The notes beneath the pieces are model-generated. The model ran no database searches, had not been told where the DNA came from, and was given only the letters and a program-made list of their open reading frames with translations. Shown piece after piece: positions 1 to 6,398 of a stretch of 64,000 nt of DNA; position 1 is the stretch's first letter; each line of letters opens with the position of its first letter. Origin of the DNA: Clostridiaceae bacterium (lineage in GTDB: Bacteria; Bacillota; Clostridia; Lachnospirales; Lachnospiraceae); assembly GCA_910574345.1 (NCBI GenBank), contig CAJSZV010000015.1:1-64000 (forward strand), given 5' to 3'. The translations under genes were made by a program, and so were the position numbers.

Positions 1-56
1 AAATTACTCTGGATAATTCACGGTACTTTGACTACAACTATATCTTGTATCTATAG

Positions 57-137
57 GCGGCTCCCAAGCATTAAAATAAGAACAGATTTCAGGTGGCTCT
101 CAAGCTTTAAATTAGTGGCTCCCAAGCTTTAGAATAA
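57..137. repeat. Three short direct repeats (GGCTCYCAAGC-TTAAA type)
   Basis: The motif GGCTC(C/T)CAAGCNTTA occurs at 59, 95 and 117, each time followed by an A/T-rich tail with TAA or TAG. Spacings are 36 and 22 bases, so this is not a regular tandem array. The copies fall in different reading frames and are interrupted by stops, so they are not a coding repeat. They sit directly upstream of the first open frame of the mobile element and could be protein-binding sites (iteron-like) or duplicated gene-end debris. Bases 1-56 show nothing else recognisable. Confidence 0.5.
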
Positions 138-167
138 TCAGAATATCAAGGACAGGCAGCAGATGAA

Positions 168-686
168 TTGGCCGCCGGAAAAATTAAGTCTGTTGATGAA
201 TTTCAGCCGGCAGAACTTTACAGACAACCTGAACCGATGCAGGAGGCTGAACAGCGGGGACACGGAATTATACAGCAGGCGGCTGAGGAAATCAAACCAG
301 AAGATAAAATTCAGCCATTGGCACCTCCCAGGCAGACCAAACCGGCGCAGGAGCCGGAACACCCCTCTGAGCCGGTCATAGAAGCGCCGCCCACTGTCCC
401 CTATTCGCTGGGCGACAAGCACTATGACACCTTGGAGGAATCCATAGCCGACCTGAAAAATCCCGACAAGGATTGCAGCTACACGCCGGATACGCTCCTG
501 GCAGACATTGACGGCTTTGTGCAGACCTTTCATAAAGGCTTCGCGTGGTATCACGACCCCTTTTGTACTATCGTGTTCCCCCACATCTCCAAAGTGCAGT
601 TTGAGTTTGTCCGGCAGCGTTTTGAAAGCATTTCTTCCGCAATGGCGGACTTATTAAATCAAATGGAAAGGACAATAAATGTATGA
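168..686 (+). CDS. Hypothetical mobile-element protein, possibly 5'-truncated
   Basis: Open frame of 172 codons starting at a TTG (168); an ATG lies at 237. The frame is already open from 138, after a TAA at 135-137, and there is no convincing ribosome binding site, so it may be the C-terminal part of a longer protein. The N-terminal half is rich in Pro, Glu and Gln and looks disordered. The C-terminal ~100 residues look folded, with an aromatic-rich stretch (GFAWYHDPFCTIVFPHISK) and a helical end. The stop overlaps the next gene by 4 bases, as in a co-translated operon. I do not recognise the family. Its company (ParB-like gene, TnpW-like gene, serine recombinase) indicates an accessory gene of an integrative element. 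Confidence 0.55.
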   Translation: MAAGKIKSVDEFQPAELYRQPEPMQEAEQRGHGIIQQAAEEIKPEDKIQPLAPPRQTKPAQEPEHPSEPVIEAPPTVPYSLGDKHYDTLEESIADLKNPDKDCSYTPDTLLADIDGFVQTFHKGFAWYHDPFCTIVFPHISKVQFEFVRQRFESISSAMADLLNQMERTINV

Positions 687-1546
687 GCAGTTATCGAAAA
701 AAACGCCGTCCGCCCGGTACGGAGCGCACGGAACAGCAGAACCTTTTAACAGAAACACAGTATGCGAACCCCGGCGTACAGCGCGACTTATCCAGCAACC
801 AGCTTACTTCCGGCCTGCCCTACCAGCGGCCCGTGGAGCCGGAGGACGTTGACCGCCTGATCGCCAAGTGGGACGACCGCCTGCTGACCCCTCTGGTAGT
901 CAGCTTCCGGGACGGCAAATTTAACGTAGTGGACGGGCAGCACCGGATCGCCGCCATGCGGAAGATGGCAGACGGCGGCAATGTAACCGTCCCCTGCCTG
1001 ATTTACACCGGTTTGAGTTACGAGCAGGAAGCCGAACTGTATTTCAAGCTGGATCAGTCCAAAGGCCGGCTGCGGCTCTCCCACGCCACAAAAGCCCTGC
1101 TGGAGTCCGGCACGGATGCCGAGGTGCTGGAAATCAAGCGGCTTGTGGAGGCGGCGGGTTTTGTGTGGGTGCTGGATAAGAAAAGCGGCGACGCTTATGA
1201 AATCCTCTCTACCCGCGCCATCATCAACGCCTACCGGCTGCTGGGCGGAGCGGCTTTTTCCCGCCTGCTGGTATTACTGGACAGCACATGGCACGGCGCG
1301 TCCATCTCCCTCCGTGCGTCTATGCTCTCCGGCATGGCGCTGTTTCTGAAAACCTATGAAACCGAACTGGACGACCGTTCTTTTATCAAGCGGCTGTCTG
1401 CGGTTGACCCGGAAGAAATCATCCGGCGCGGCAAGATGGACTTCTCCACCAATAAAGCCGCCCTCCGCTTTGCCCGCGTCATTCTGGAAAAGTATAACAG
1501 CCAGCAGCGCGGCGGGCGCAAGCTGCCCTACCGCTTCAAGGGCTGA
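683..1546 (+). CDS. ParB/Srx-fold (DUF6551-type) protein of integrative element
   Basis: 287 residues, beginning ATG at 683 and overlapping the previous stop. Residues ~40-95 form a ParB-N-like module: a YQRPV segment, then LTPLVVSFRDGKFNVVDGQHR with the ParB-like GQHR signature at residues 85-88. The C-terminal two thirds is helical and lacks an obvious ParB helix-turn-helix or dimerisation domain. Proteins of this size and layout (DUF6551 family) are common cargo in Firmicutes conjugative elements. ParB-N/sulfiredoxin folds bind nucleotides, and some are nucleases or CTPases, but the function of this family is not established to my knowledge. Co-transcription with the upstream gene is likely; a terminator-like hairpin follows 20 bases after the stop. 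Confidence 0.75.
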   Translation: MSSYRKKRRPPGTERTEQQNLLTETQYANPGVQRDLSSNQLTSGLPYQRPVEPEDVDRLIAKWDDRLLTPLVVSFRDGKFNVVDGQHRIAAMRKMADGGNVTVPCLIYTGLSYEQEAELYFKLDQSKGRLRLSHATKALLESGTDAEVLEIKRLVEAAGFVWVLDKKSGDAYEILSTRAIINAYRLLGGAAFSRLLVLLDSTWHGASISLRASMLSGMALFLKTYETELDDRSFIKRLSAVDPEEIIRRGKMDFSTNKAALRFARVILEKYNSQQRGGRKLPYRFKG

Positions 1547-1565
1547 TGGGAAAACGTACATAGGA

Positions 1566-1595
1566 GCCGCAGACTATCCCGTCTGCGGCCCTTTT
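1566..1595 (+). terminator. Terminator-like hairpin after ParB-like gene
   Basis: A 9-bp perfect stem GCCGCAGAC (1566-1574) pairs with GTCTGCGGC (1581-1589) around a 6-base loop and is followed by CCTTTTC. The T run is short, so termination may be partial. It separates the ParB-like gene from the small gene at 1615. Confidence 0.6.
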
Positions 1596-1614
1596 CATTG
1601 CAAGGGAGGTTTGT

Positions 1615-1794
1615 ATGGACACAGTAACGAAAGAGCCAAAATCCCCCACTGTGGAGCCGTCCGAGCAGGGCTACCAGCTTACCATCGGGCGCGACACCAT
1701 CCGGGTGGTCAGTGTTTTCAGCGGCACAAGGACGGCAAGCGAAGCCATCCACGAAGCCGCCGTAAAGAAAATCCTTTACGACACAAGCAGTTAA
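1615..1794 (+). CDS. Small TnpW-like transposon protein
   Basis: A 59-residue frame starting ATG at 1615, with a good ribosome binding site (AAGGGAGG at 1602-1609) and stop TAA at 1792-1794. The core GYQLTIGRDTIRVVSVFSG followed by a SEAIHEAAVKKIL helix has the layout of the TnpW family: a short beta-hairpin 'IG..T..V.V.FS' and then an amphipathic helix. TnpW-like genes sit just upstream of large serine recombinases in Tn4451-type and related elements, and that is the position here, 127 bases before the recombinase. The role of TnpW is unknown. The match is to pattern and context, not a verified alignment. Confidence 0.65.
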   Translation: MDTVTKEPKSPTVEPSEQGYQLTIGRDTIRVVSVFSGTRTASEAIHEAAVKKILYDTSS

Positions 1795-1921
1795 AATATG
1801 TGTGCAATATCGTCAGAAGCAGCAGGCTGTCAGCTTGACTTTAACGCTTTAATGTGGTATAGTATAGATGACAGACGAGCATAAACCCTGTTGTTTCTCG
1901 GACTGATAAGGAGGCAGTTTT

Positions 1922-3535
1922 ATGAGGGAACAACAGAATTACAGAGCCGCTATCTATTGCCGGCTTTCTTCCGAAGATGGGGCCGACCACGAATCTATGA
2001 GCATTGGGAACCAGCGGGCATTGCTGGCCGAGTATGTGCAGAAACAGGGCTGGGAGGTTGTCGATACCTATATCGACGACGGATTCTCAGGTACGAATTT
2101 TGATCGTCCCGGCTTTCAGCGGATGATTGCCGACATTGAAAAAGGGCGCATCAACCTGGTCATTACCAAAGACCTCTCCCGCCTTGGCCGTAACTACATC
2201 ATGTGCGGGCAGTACACCGAGATTTATTTCCCGGAGCGCCATGTACGCTACATTGCCCTGAACGATGGCGTTGACACGCTGAACCAGACCAGCAGCATGG
2301 ATATTACGCCGTTCAAGCACATCCTAAACGATATGTACGCCAAGGATATTTCCACAAAAATCAAGTCCACGCTCCATACCAAAGCAAGACGCGGTGAATA
2401 CCTTGGCGCACTCGACCCCTACGGCTACCTGCGGCATCCTGACGATAAGCACAAGCTGATTATCAACGAGGAAACCGCGCCGGTTGTCCGGCGGATGTTT
2501 GAAATGTGCGCGGCAGGGATTGGGGCAAGGAGCATTGCAACAACCCTGAACAACGAGGGTATCTTATCCCCCAAGGAATATACACGTTTCCGTAAGCACA
2601 ATCCTGAACGGGATGGCGAGTTTGAACGCCGCCACTTCTGGACACGGACTTATGTACATTTCATGCTTCAAAACGAAATCTATGTGGGGAGCATGGTGCA
2701 GGGGCGGCAGTACACGCCATCCTACCGAAGTAAAAAAAGGGAACCTATCCCTAAAGAAGATTGGGTAGTTGTTCCTGATATGCACGAACCGATCATATCC
2801 CGCGAATTATTTGATGAAGCACAAAAAAGACTGATTGCGCGGAAAAAGACCATTAAAGCCAAAGACGAGCCGGCGCTGTTTGCAGGACTGTTTTACTGCG
2901 AAGCCTGCGGAACATCCATGAAGTTGGGTGTCAGCCAGCAGAAGTATTTTTACTATATGTGCGGGCGCAGTCAGGCGATAGGGACAGTAGCTTGTTCCAG
3001 CCACTATATTAACCGTGACACGCTTTATCAGGTGGTTCAGGAGGATATTCAGCGCAATGCCAGACTGTTCAGCGAGGACACCGAGAAAGCAGCACAGAAA
3101 CTGATGGAACTGAAATGCGCCGATCAGCAGAAACAGACCGCGACAATGAAGCGCGACCTGGCATCAGCAAAGAAGCGGCTGGCTGACTTGGATATGAAGC
3201 TGAAACGCACCTACGAGGACAATATGAGCGGCAAGCTGCCCGACCACATCTTTACCATGTTTATCGCAGATTACGATACGGAACGGGCAACGCTGAAAGC
3301 GAACATTGCAGAGATGGAAAAGGCACTGGAAAAGGTTCGGGATACCAAGGCCGATATTGACCGCTTCGCTGACCTTATCCGAAAATACACCAGCTTTGAA
3401 AAACTCGACCGCTTCATGCTTCATGAACTGATTGACCGGATTACGATTTACGAAACGCCAGGTATGGGGCGCTGCCGCAAGGGTAAGGAAAAGCGCATTA
3501 CCATCTACTACAAATTTGTCGGGGCTATCCAATAA
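1922..3535 (+). CDS. Large serine recombinase (TnpX/TndX-like)
   Basis: 537 residues with RBS AAGGAGG 8 bases before the ATG. Residues 7-150 are the resolvase catalytic domain: IYCRLSSED with R14 and catalytic S16, and KDLSRLGRN with D84, R87 and R90 matching the catalytic arginine cluster. The central recombinase domain follows at ~160-300. A zinc ribbon begins at CEACGTSMKL (~326) and includes a later Cys pair. A long coiled coil covers ~370-470, and a C-terminal DUF4368-like region ends the protein. Enzymes of this type excise and insert integrative elements through a 5'-phosphoserine intermediate at a short core sequence. All catalytic landmarks are present, so it is probably functional. 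It reads toward the element end, with a bidirectional terminator immediately after its stop. Confidence 0.93.
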   Translation: MREQQNYRAAIYCRLSSEDGADHESMSIGNQRALLAEYVQKQGWEVVDTYIDDGFSGTNFDRPGFQRMIADIEKGRINLVITKDLSRLGRNYIMCGQYTEIYFPERHVRYIALNDGVDTLNQTSSMDITPFKHILNDMYAKDISTKIKSTLHTKARRGEYLGALDPYGYLRHPDDKHKLIINEETAPVVRRMFEMCAAGIGARSIATTLNNEGILSPKEYTRFRKHNPERDGEFERRHFWTRTYVHFMLQNEIYVGSMVQGRQYTPSYRSKKREPIPKEDWVVVPDMHEPIISRELFDEAQKRLIARKKTIKAKDEPALFAGLFYCEACGTSMKLGVSQQKYFYYMCGRSQAIGTVACSSHYINRDTLYQVVQEDIQRNARLFSEDTEKAAQKLMELKCADQQKQTATMKRDLASAKKRLADLDMKLKRTYEDNMSGKLPDHIFTMFIADYDTERATLKANIAEMEKALEKVRDTKADIDRFADLIRKYTSFEKLDRFMLHELIDRITIYETPGMGRCRKGKEKRITIYYKFVGAIQ

Positions 3536-3543
3536 TAGAAAAA

Positions 3544-3570
3544 CGGCATCCCTTATGGATGCCGAAAAAA
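3544..3570. terminator. Bidirectional terminator between convergent recombinase genes
   Basis: Perfect 8-bp stem CGGCATCC (3544-3551) with GGATGCCG (3557-3564), flanked by A runs on both sides (T runs on the opposite strands). It can terminate both the rightward recombinase (stop at 3535) and the leftward stub ending at 3572. Confidence 0.85.
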
Positions 3571-3571
3571 A

Positions 3572-3667
3572 TCACTTGGCTTTACGTCTATTTGTCATAT
3601 CATCATCATGGGACAATCTCTCATATAATGCCGTGATTTTCTCCTGCTCCAACCGCTTCTCGCTCAT
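3572..3667 (-). pseudogene. Serine recombinase N-terminal stub (gutted gene)
   Basis: A 31-codon leftward frame whose ATG overlaps the stop of the TnpW-like gene (ATGA). Its sequence runs MSEKRLEQEKITALYERLSH and then DDDMTNRRKAK. The first ~23 residues match the start of TnpX-type recombinases: ALYxRLS contains the positions of the conserved Arg and catalytic Ser, and the usual DDE follows. After about 24 codons the similarity stops and the frame ends next to the terminator. The simplest reading is an internal deletion that joined the N-terminus to the last few codons of a second recombinase gene, leaving no catalytic domain. A retained micro-ORF with its own function cannot be excluded. Confidence 0.6.
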
Positions 3668-3951
3668 AGCGAACTCCCTTCAAGCGGCTGGCTCGTTTGT
3701 GGTGTGCCTATTATACCACAGTCAGCACCGTTTGTCACGGCTTCGCGCTGAATTAAACGTAGAATTTTGTCATTGATTGTCTCCTGGGCGGTGTCGCTGA
3801 AATGCACCCGGACTTTGTAGGTGGTGGAACCGATACGACGGTAGATGATGGAGGTCTTTGCCTCTGCTGGTTGAATGATAGCTATTGTGTACCTTCCTTT
3901 CTTGCGGTAGGTCGCAACCCGTAGTATGATTTTGGTGGACATTCCAGGCAA
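3664..3951 (-). CDS. TnpW-family small protein, start codon uncertain
   Basis: The core IIYRRIGSTTYKVRVHFSD followed by a TAQETINDKILRLI helix is a clear TnpW-type signature. The longest frame (95 codons) begins at 3951, but a terminator-like hairpin lies at 3959-4000 with its T run reaching 3951, so translation probably starts further in. The best ribosome binding site (AAAGGAAGG) precedes codon ATA at 3883-3885, followed by GCT ATC ATT; a single G-to-A change of an ancestral ATG would explain this. From there the product is about 73 residues. It is translationally coupled (ATGA) to the recombinase stub, giving the same 'TnpW then recombinase' order as at 1615-3535 but in the opposite direction. 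Confidence 0.6.
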   Translation of the reverse strand: MPGMSTKIILRVATYRKKGRYTIAIIQPAEAKTSIIYRRIGSTTYKVRVHFSDTAQETINDKILRLIQREAVTNGADCGIIGTPQTSQPLEGSSL

Positions 3952-3958
3952 ACAAAAA

Positions 3959-4000
3959 CCAGCCCCCGGTTGCGTAATGTCGCTTGCAACCGAAAGCTGG
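3959..4000 (-). terminator. Hairpin with T run on minus strand
   Basis: Two-part stem CCAGC...CGGTTGC (3959-3973) with GCAACCG...GCTGG (3986-4000). On the minus strand it is followed by TTTTTGTTT (complement of 3950-3958). It would stop a leftward transcript entering from the non-coding region at 4.0-4.7 kb. Confidence 0.55.
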
Positions 4001-4251
4001 CTTGTATACCTGTCTACTTTTATCGTGAAAGGACGATGGTTTCACAGTGTCCAGATCATCCTCTCACTAATAGGAGAAAAACCGAGGGCAAAGCGGAACC
4101 ATTTTCAGAAAGATTTTGAAAAATTCTTCTTGCGCCCCAGTTTGTTCGCCTAATTCTATTATACGGTCAAATTAGGCCAGACCGAAAAAATATGGCGATA
4201 ATGCAAGATTGGCCTATGCTGACCCGGAAAATTGCAAAAATGCAAGATGAA

Positions 4252-4278
4252 ATCAGAACGCGCAAAGCGCGTTCTGAT
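4252..4278. repeat. Perfect 11-bp inverted repeat
   Basis: Arm ATCAGAACGCG (4252-4262), loop CAAAG, arm CGCGTTCTGAT (4268-4278). The arms are exact and the loop is 5 bases, a compact, GC-centred hairpin. No T run follows, so it is unlikely to be a terminator. Confidence 0.8.
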
Positions 4279-4557
4279 CCGCAACAAAACAACGCAAACC
4301 ACAGAACCACATCGAAAATTCTTCGTTCTGATCTTGGAACGTGCTGGCGGTCAAAATGTCCAGCACCACCATGCCGAAAATCAGAAGTGCAAAGTGCACA
4401 CTTGATTTTGTCGTAACGTGGCCGACATTTTGTCGCTCACGTTTTTGCCAAACGAATACCATCGTTCTTCCAAGTATATTATGGGCGAAATCGAAAAAAA
4501 CAGGCTAATGGCATGACAGCCCCATTTCAAAAAACATGACACCGCCCCTCGGATACG

Positions 4558-4584
4558 CTTCGAGCGACAATTTATCGCTCGAAG
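4558..4584. repeat. Perfect 10-bp inverted repeat
   Basis: Arm CTTCGAGCGA (4558-4567), loop CAATTTA, arm TCGCTCGAAG (4575-4584). It has about the same size and loop class as the repeat 300 bases upstream and no T run. Confidence 0.8.
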
Positions 4585-4649
4585 TTGTGCGGATGTTGCT
4601 ATCACCCCCTCCTATAGCACCCTCATTCACCACAAACGAGCAAGCCGAT

Positions 4650-4691
4650 ATGTTGTATTAGGTGAAATCTCAAATTCACCCTTTACAACAT
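4650..4691. repeat. 17-bp imperfect inverted repeat with competing hairpin
   Basis: Arms 4650-4666 and 4675-4691 pair over 17 positions with three mismatches around an 8-base loop. The right arm also begins CTTTACA (4681-4687), which can instead pair with TGTAAAG at 4699-4705. Two mutually exclusive hairpins of this kind are typical of attenuators, but no leader peptide or downstream gene on this strand supports that. Confidence 0.55.
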
Positions 4692-4747
4692 ACATCTTTG
4701 TAAAGCTGATAGGAACTTGTCTGGTCACTTCTCATGCAGACATAAGG

Positions 4748-4780
4748 AAGCCCTCGCTGTATGGCAGACAGTGAGGGCTT
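4748..4780. terminator. Hairpin downstream of cotJ operon
   Basis: Stem AAGCCCTCGCTGT (4748-4760) with ACAGTGAGGGCTT (4768-4780), 13 bp with one G-T pair, just beyond the cotJC stop at 4786. The T-rich side (ATTTTC) is on the plus strand, so it may also block rightward read-through from the mobile element. Confidence 0.6.
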
Positions 4781-4785
4781 ATTTT

Positions 4786-5397
4786 CTAGCGCTTTACAAA
4801 CTGCTTATCAAATTCCGGATTGAAATAATAGAAATTCTTTTCATCCAAGCTGTCCTTGATTTTTTCTAAGGCTTCTCCGAATCGTTGAAAATGAACGATT
4901 TCCCGCGCTCTCAGAAATTTCAGGGGCTTTCTTACATCCGGGTCATCGATCATGCGGATCAGGTTATCATAGGTGGCACGGGCTTTTTGTTCCGCAGCCA
5001 GATCTTCTGTCAGATCGGCTATGGCATCTCCCTTTGACTGAAATTCGCAGGAATTAAAAGGTACACCGGATGCCGCCGTTGGCCACAGGCCGGCAGTATG
5101 GTCGATATAGTAGGCATCAAAACCGCAGGCTTTGGCCTGTTCTACATTCATGTTTTTAGTGAGCTGATAGATAATGGCGCAGATCATCTCCAGATGGGCC
5201 AGTTCCTCTGTTCCAATATCCGTCAAAAGTCCGCCGGTTTCTTTGCATGGCATAGTGTACCTTTGGGAAAGATAACGCATGGAGGCCGACAGTTCTCCGT
5301 CAGGGCCGCCGAACTGGCTGATAATCAGGGATGCAGTCTTAGGGCAGGTGCTGGTAATGTGCACCGGAAATTGAAGACGTTTTTCATAACTCCACAT
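4786..5397 (-). CDS. cotJC: CotJC, manganese-catalase family spore coat protein
   Basis: 203 residues, leftward, third gene of cotJABC. It has the ferritin-like four-helix fold of manganese catalases. Metal-ligand-type motifs are visible in order: the SQRYTMPCKETGGLLTDIGT segment followed by EELAHLEM (Glu and ExxH ligands), then LAAEQKARATYDNL and later REIVHFQRFGEAL (second ExxH-like pair). CotJC is a structural component of the inner spore coat in Bacillus and is widespread in clostridia; catalase activity is possible. Only 3 bases separate it from cotJB, so the genes are co-transcribed. The hairpin at 4748-4780 follows. Its presence indicates that the organism can sporulate. Confidence 0.95.
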   Translation of the reverse strand: MWSYEKRLQFPVHITSTCPKTASLIISQFGGPDGELSASMRYLSQRYTMPCKETGGLLTDIGTEELAHLEMICAIIYQLTKNMNVEQAKACGFDAYYIDHTAGLWPTAASGVPFNSCEFQSKGDAIADLTEDLAAEQKARATYDNLIRMIDDPDVRKPLKFLRAREIVHFQRFGEALEKIKDSLDEKNFYYFNPEFDKQFVKR

Positions 5398-5400
5398 TAT

Positions 5401-5724
5401 TTACACACCTCCTTGCAGAAGGGAACTGTTGTTGGCGGCCGTGTCCCAAGGAATGGGGCCATCGCTCCAACTCCAATGTTTCTGGCCGGGATAACAGGTG
5501 TCCGCGGCAGAACTTCCATTAGAATCCAGGTTAATGCAATGGCAGGTCAGAGGTTCGAAGTCCTGGGAATACTGTTTGAGAAGCTCAAGACGTTTCTCGT
5601 GCTTTTCCTGGTAAAGATTAAGGGCATTGATGTCTAAAGGATGGGTATCCAGATACAGCCTCAGATCGTCTAAAAAGAAACTGACTTCATTGATTTCTTT
5701 TAAAAGAACATTGCGGTCACTCAT
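5401..5724 (-). CDS. cotJB: CotJB spore coat protein
   Basis: 107 residues. I place the start at the ATG at 5722-5724: AGGAGGTGA lies 5 bases upstream, and the in-frame GTG at 5731-5733 lies inside that ribosome binding site. The N-terminus (LKEINEVSFFLDDLRLYLDT, then HPLDINAL) and the C-terminal SDGPIPWDTAANNS are hallmarks of the CotJB family. It works with CotJA and CotJC in the spore coat. The gene overlaps the cotJA stop by 8 bases, consistent with translational coupling. Confidence 0.93.
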   Translation of the reverse strand: MSDRNVLLKEINEVSFFLDDLRLYLDTHPLDINALNLYQEKHEKRLELLKQYSQDFEPLTCHCINLDSNGSSAADTCYPGQKHWSWSDGPIPWDTAANNSSLLQGGV

Positions 5725-5893
5725 GGTTCTCACCTCCTGTCACATAAAAAGGGAGATCAAGACATGGAAATATGGTTCCCTGTTCCAGCGCTTTGCAGGC
5801 AGCGTAAGGCTCTTCCCATGGCTGCAAAGGAATCGTAGCTATGGCCAGAGGCAACCGGGGGATAGTATTCATTGATTGAGTATGACTGTCCAT
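5717..5893 (-). CDS. cotJA: CotJA spore coat associated protein
   Basis: 58 residues from the ATG at 5891-5893, preceded by AAAGGAGAA; an upstream in-frame start at 5923 lacks a better site. The core LPLAIATIPLQPWEEPYAAC followed by KALEQGTIFPCLDLPFY matches the CotJA family (IPxQxWxxxY...GTIFPELDLPF). It is first in the operon and is needed for assembly of CotJC into the coat in Bacillus. A sporulation-type -10 element lies about 40 bases upstream. Confidence 0.93.
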   Translation of the reverse strand: MDSHTQSMNTIPRLPLAIATIPLQPWEEPYAACKALEQGTIFPCLDLPFYVTGGENHE

Positions 5894-5931
5894 AAAAATA
5901 TTCTCCTTTCTCCATAGATTCAAGTGTCATT

Positions 5932-5939
5932 ATAGTATG
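5932..5939 (-). promoter_or_regulatory. Possible mother-cell sigma (E/K) -10 element
   Basis: On the minus strand, CATACTATA upstream of cotJA resembles the -10 elements of sporulation sigma factors (sigma-E CATACANT, sigma-K CATANNNTA). I see no unambiguous -35 at the right distance, so the call rests on the -10 and on gene function. Confidence 0.35.
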
Positions 5940-6041
5940 TGGAGAAACAGAGGATTTAGATTGGGAGATTGCTGTCAGGGCTTTGGCTGAGAAAGCGTTT
6001 TGTGTGATATTAATGCTCAGATATTCAGGAGGGCAGAAAGG

Positions 6042-6063
6042 TGTCCTCAAATATTTGAGGACA
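6042..6063. repeat. Perfect 22-bp palindrome
   Basis: TGTCCTCAAAT (6042-6052) is followed without a loop by its exact complement ATTTGAGGACA. It sits between tRNA-Gly and cotJA. A loop-less perfect palindrome is more like a dimeric operator than a terminator, although it could fold with a small loop downstream of the tRNA. No regulator gene is adjacent. Confidence 0.7.
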
Positions 6064-6111
6064 AAAAATAGGAAATCCTGAATCTGCCGGACTTCCCAAT
6101 GTATAATAAAA

Positions 6112-6183
6112 AGCGCGAGACGGGATTCGAACCCGCGACCCTCGCCTTGGCAAGGCGATACTCCACCACTGAGCCACTCGCGC
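6112..6183 (-). tRNA. tRNA-Gly (GCC anticodon)
   Basis: Reading the minus strand: acceptor GCGCGAG pairs with CTCGCGC, with discriminator T as usual for Gly. D-arm GCTC...GGAG, anticodon stem TCGCC/GGCGA with loop TTGCCAA (anticodon GCC), and T-arm with GTTCGAATCCC-type loop. The CCA end is not encoded; the next bases are a T run (complement of the A run at 6107-6111) that serves as terminator. All stems are closed, so the gene looks functional. A promoter is present upstream. Confidence 0.95.
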
Positions 6184-6200
6184 ATCAAAAAGATATGATT

Positions 6201-6229
6201 ATTCTACCATATCTTTTTTTTAAAATCAA
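6201..6229 (-). promoter_or_regulatory. Promoter of tRNA-Gly, embedded in an inverted repeat
   Basis: Minus strand: -35 TTGATT (6224-6229), 17-base spacer, -10 TAGAAT (6201-6206), 18 bases before the tRNA 5' end. The -10 lies in the loop of an 11-bp perfect inverted repeat (AAAAAGATATG at 6187-6197 with CATATCTTTTT at 6208-6218). That repeat could also terminate leftward transcripts from the antitoxin remnant. Confidence 0.7.
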
Positions 6230-6245
6230 TACTTTGTGGAAAGAT

Positions 6246-6398
6246 TTATTTTCCAATATTGATTTTAGTGAGTAAGTCTTCCTGCAGAACCTGAGAAAAA
6301 TTCAATCCCATAGAGATAGCCGCCTCATTAAGCCATTCGGGAATCGTAAGTGTTTTTTTAATATTTCCCTCTTTTAAATAGAGTGTTGGAGTTGTCAT
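6246..6398 (-). pseudogene. HicB-like antitoxin, C-terminal remnant
   Basis: A 50-codon leftward frame: MTTPTLYLKEGNIKKTLTIP, then EWLNEAAISMGLNFSQVLQE. The 'TIPEWLNEAAxxxGINFSQVLQExL' pattern is the DNA-binding C-terminus of HicB antitoxins. The ~70-residue N-terminal HicB fold is absent. The codon before the ATG is TAA, so this is not simply the end of a longer frame. No HicA toxin is recognisable. It looks like the residue of a decayed toxin-antitoxin pair; expression as a free DNA-binding peptide is possible. No ribosome binding site is evident. Confidence 0.6.

Larger units (their letters stand above)
4001..4747. other. Gene-poor segment, possible element end or oriT-like region
   Basis: Nearly 750 bases between the mobile-element genes and the spore-coat operon, with no coding frame I can support. 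It contains three strong inverted repeats (listed separately) and purine/pyrimidine-skewed stretches. Clustered inverted repeats between a recombination module and the chromosome could be an origin of transfer, a structured leader or the element terminus. I see no relaxase gene beside it, so a function cannot be assigned from the sequence. Confidence 0.4.

Noticed and set aside
57-137. CRISPR-like array
   Set aside because: Only three short repeats with unequal spacing and no cas genes.
3432-3776. Plus-strand frame across the recombinase end and the TnpW-like region
   Set aside because: It crosses a bidirectional terminator and lies opposite the TnpW-type frame, which has family motifs; no ribosome binding site.
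4192-4605. Short frames on both strands in the gene-poor segment
   Set aside because: No ribosome binding sites, no recognisable domains, and they run across perfect hairpins.
6112-6183. tRNA-Gly as the integration site of the mobile element
   Set aside because: The element genes end more than 1.3 kb away with cotJABC between, no duplicated tRNA 3' end was seen, and large serine recombinases rarely use tRNA genes.
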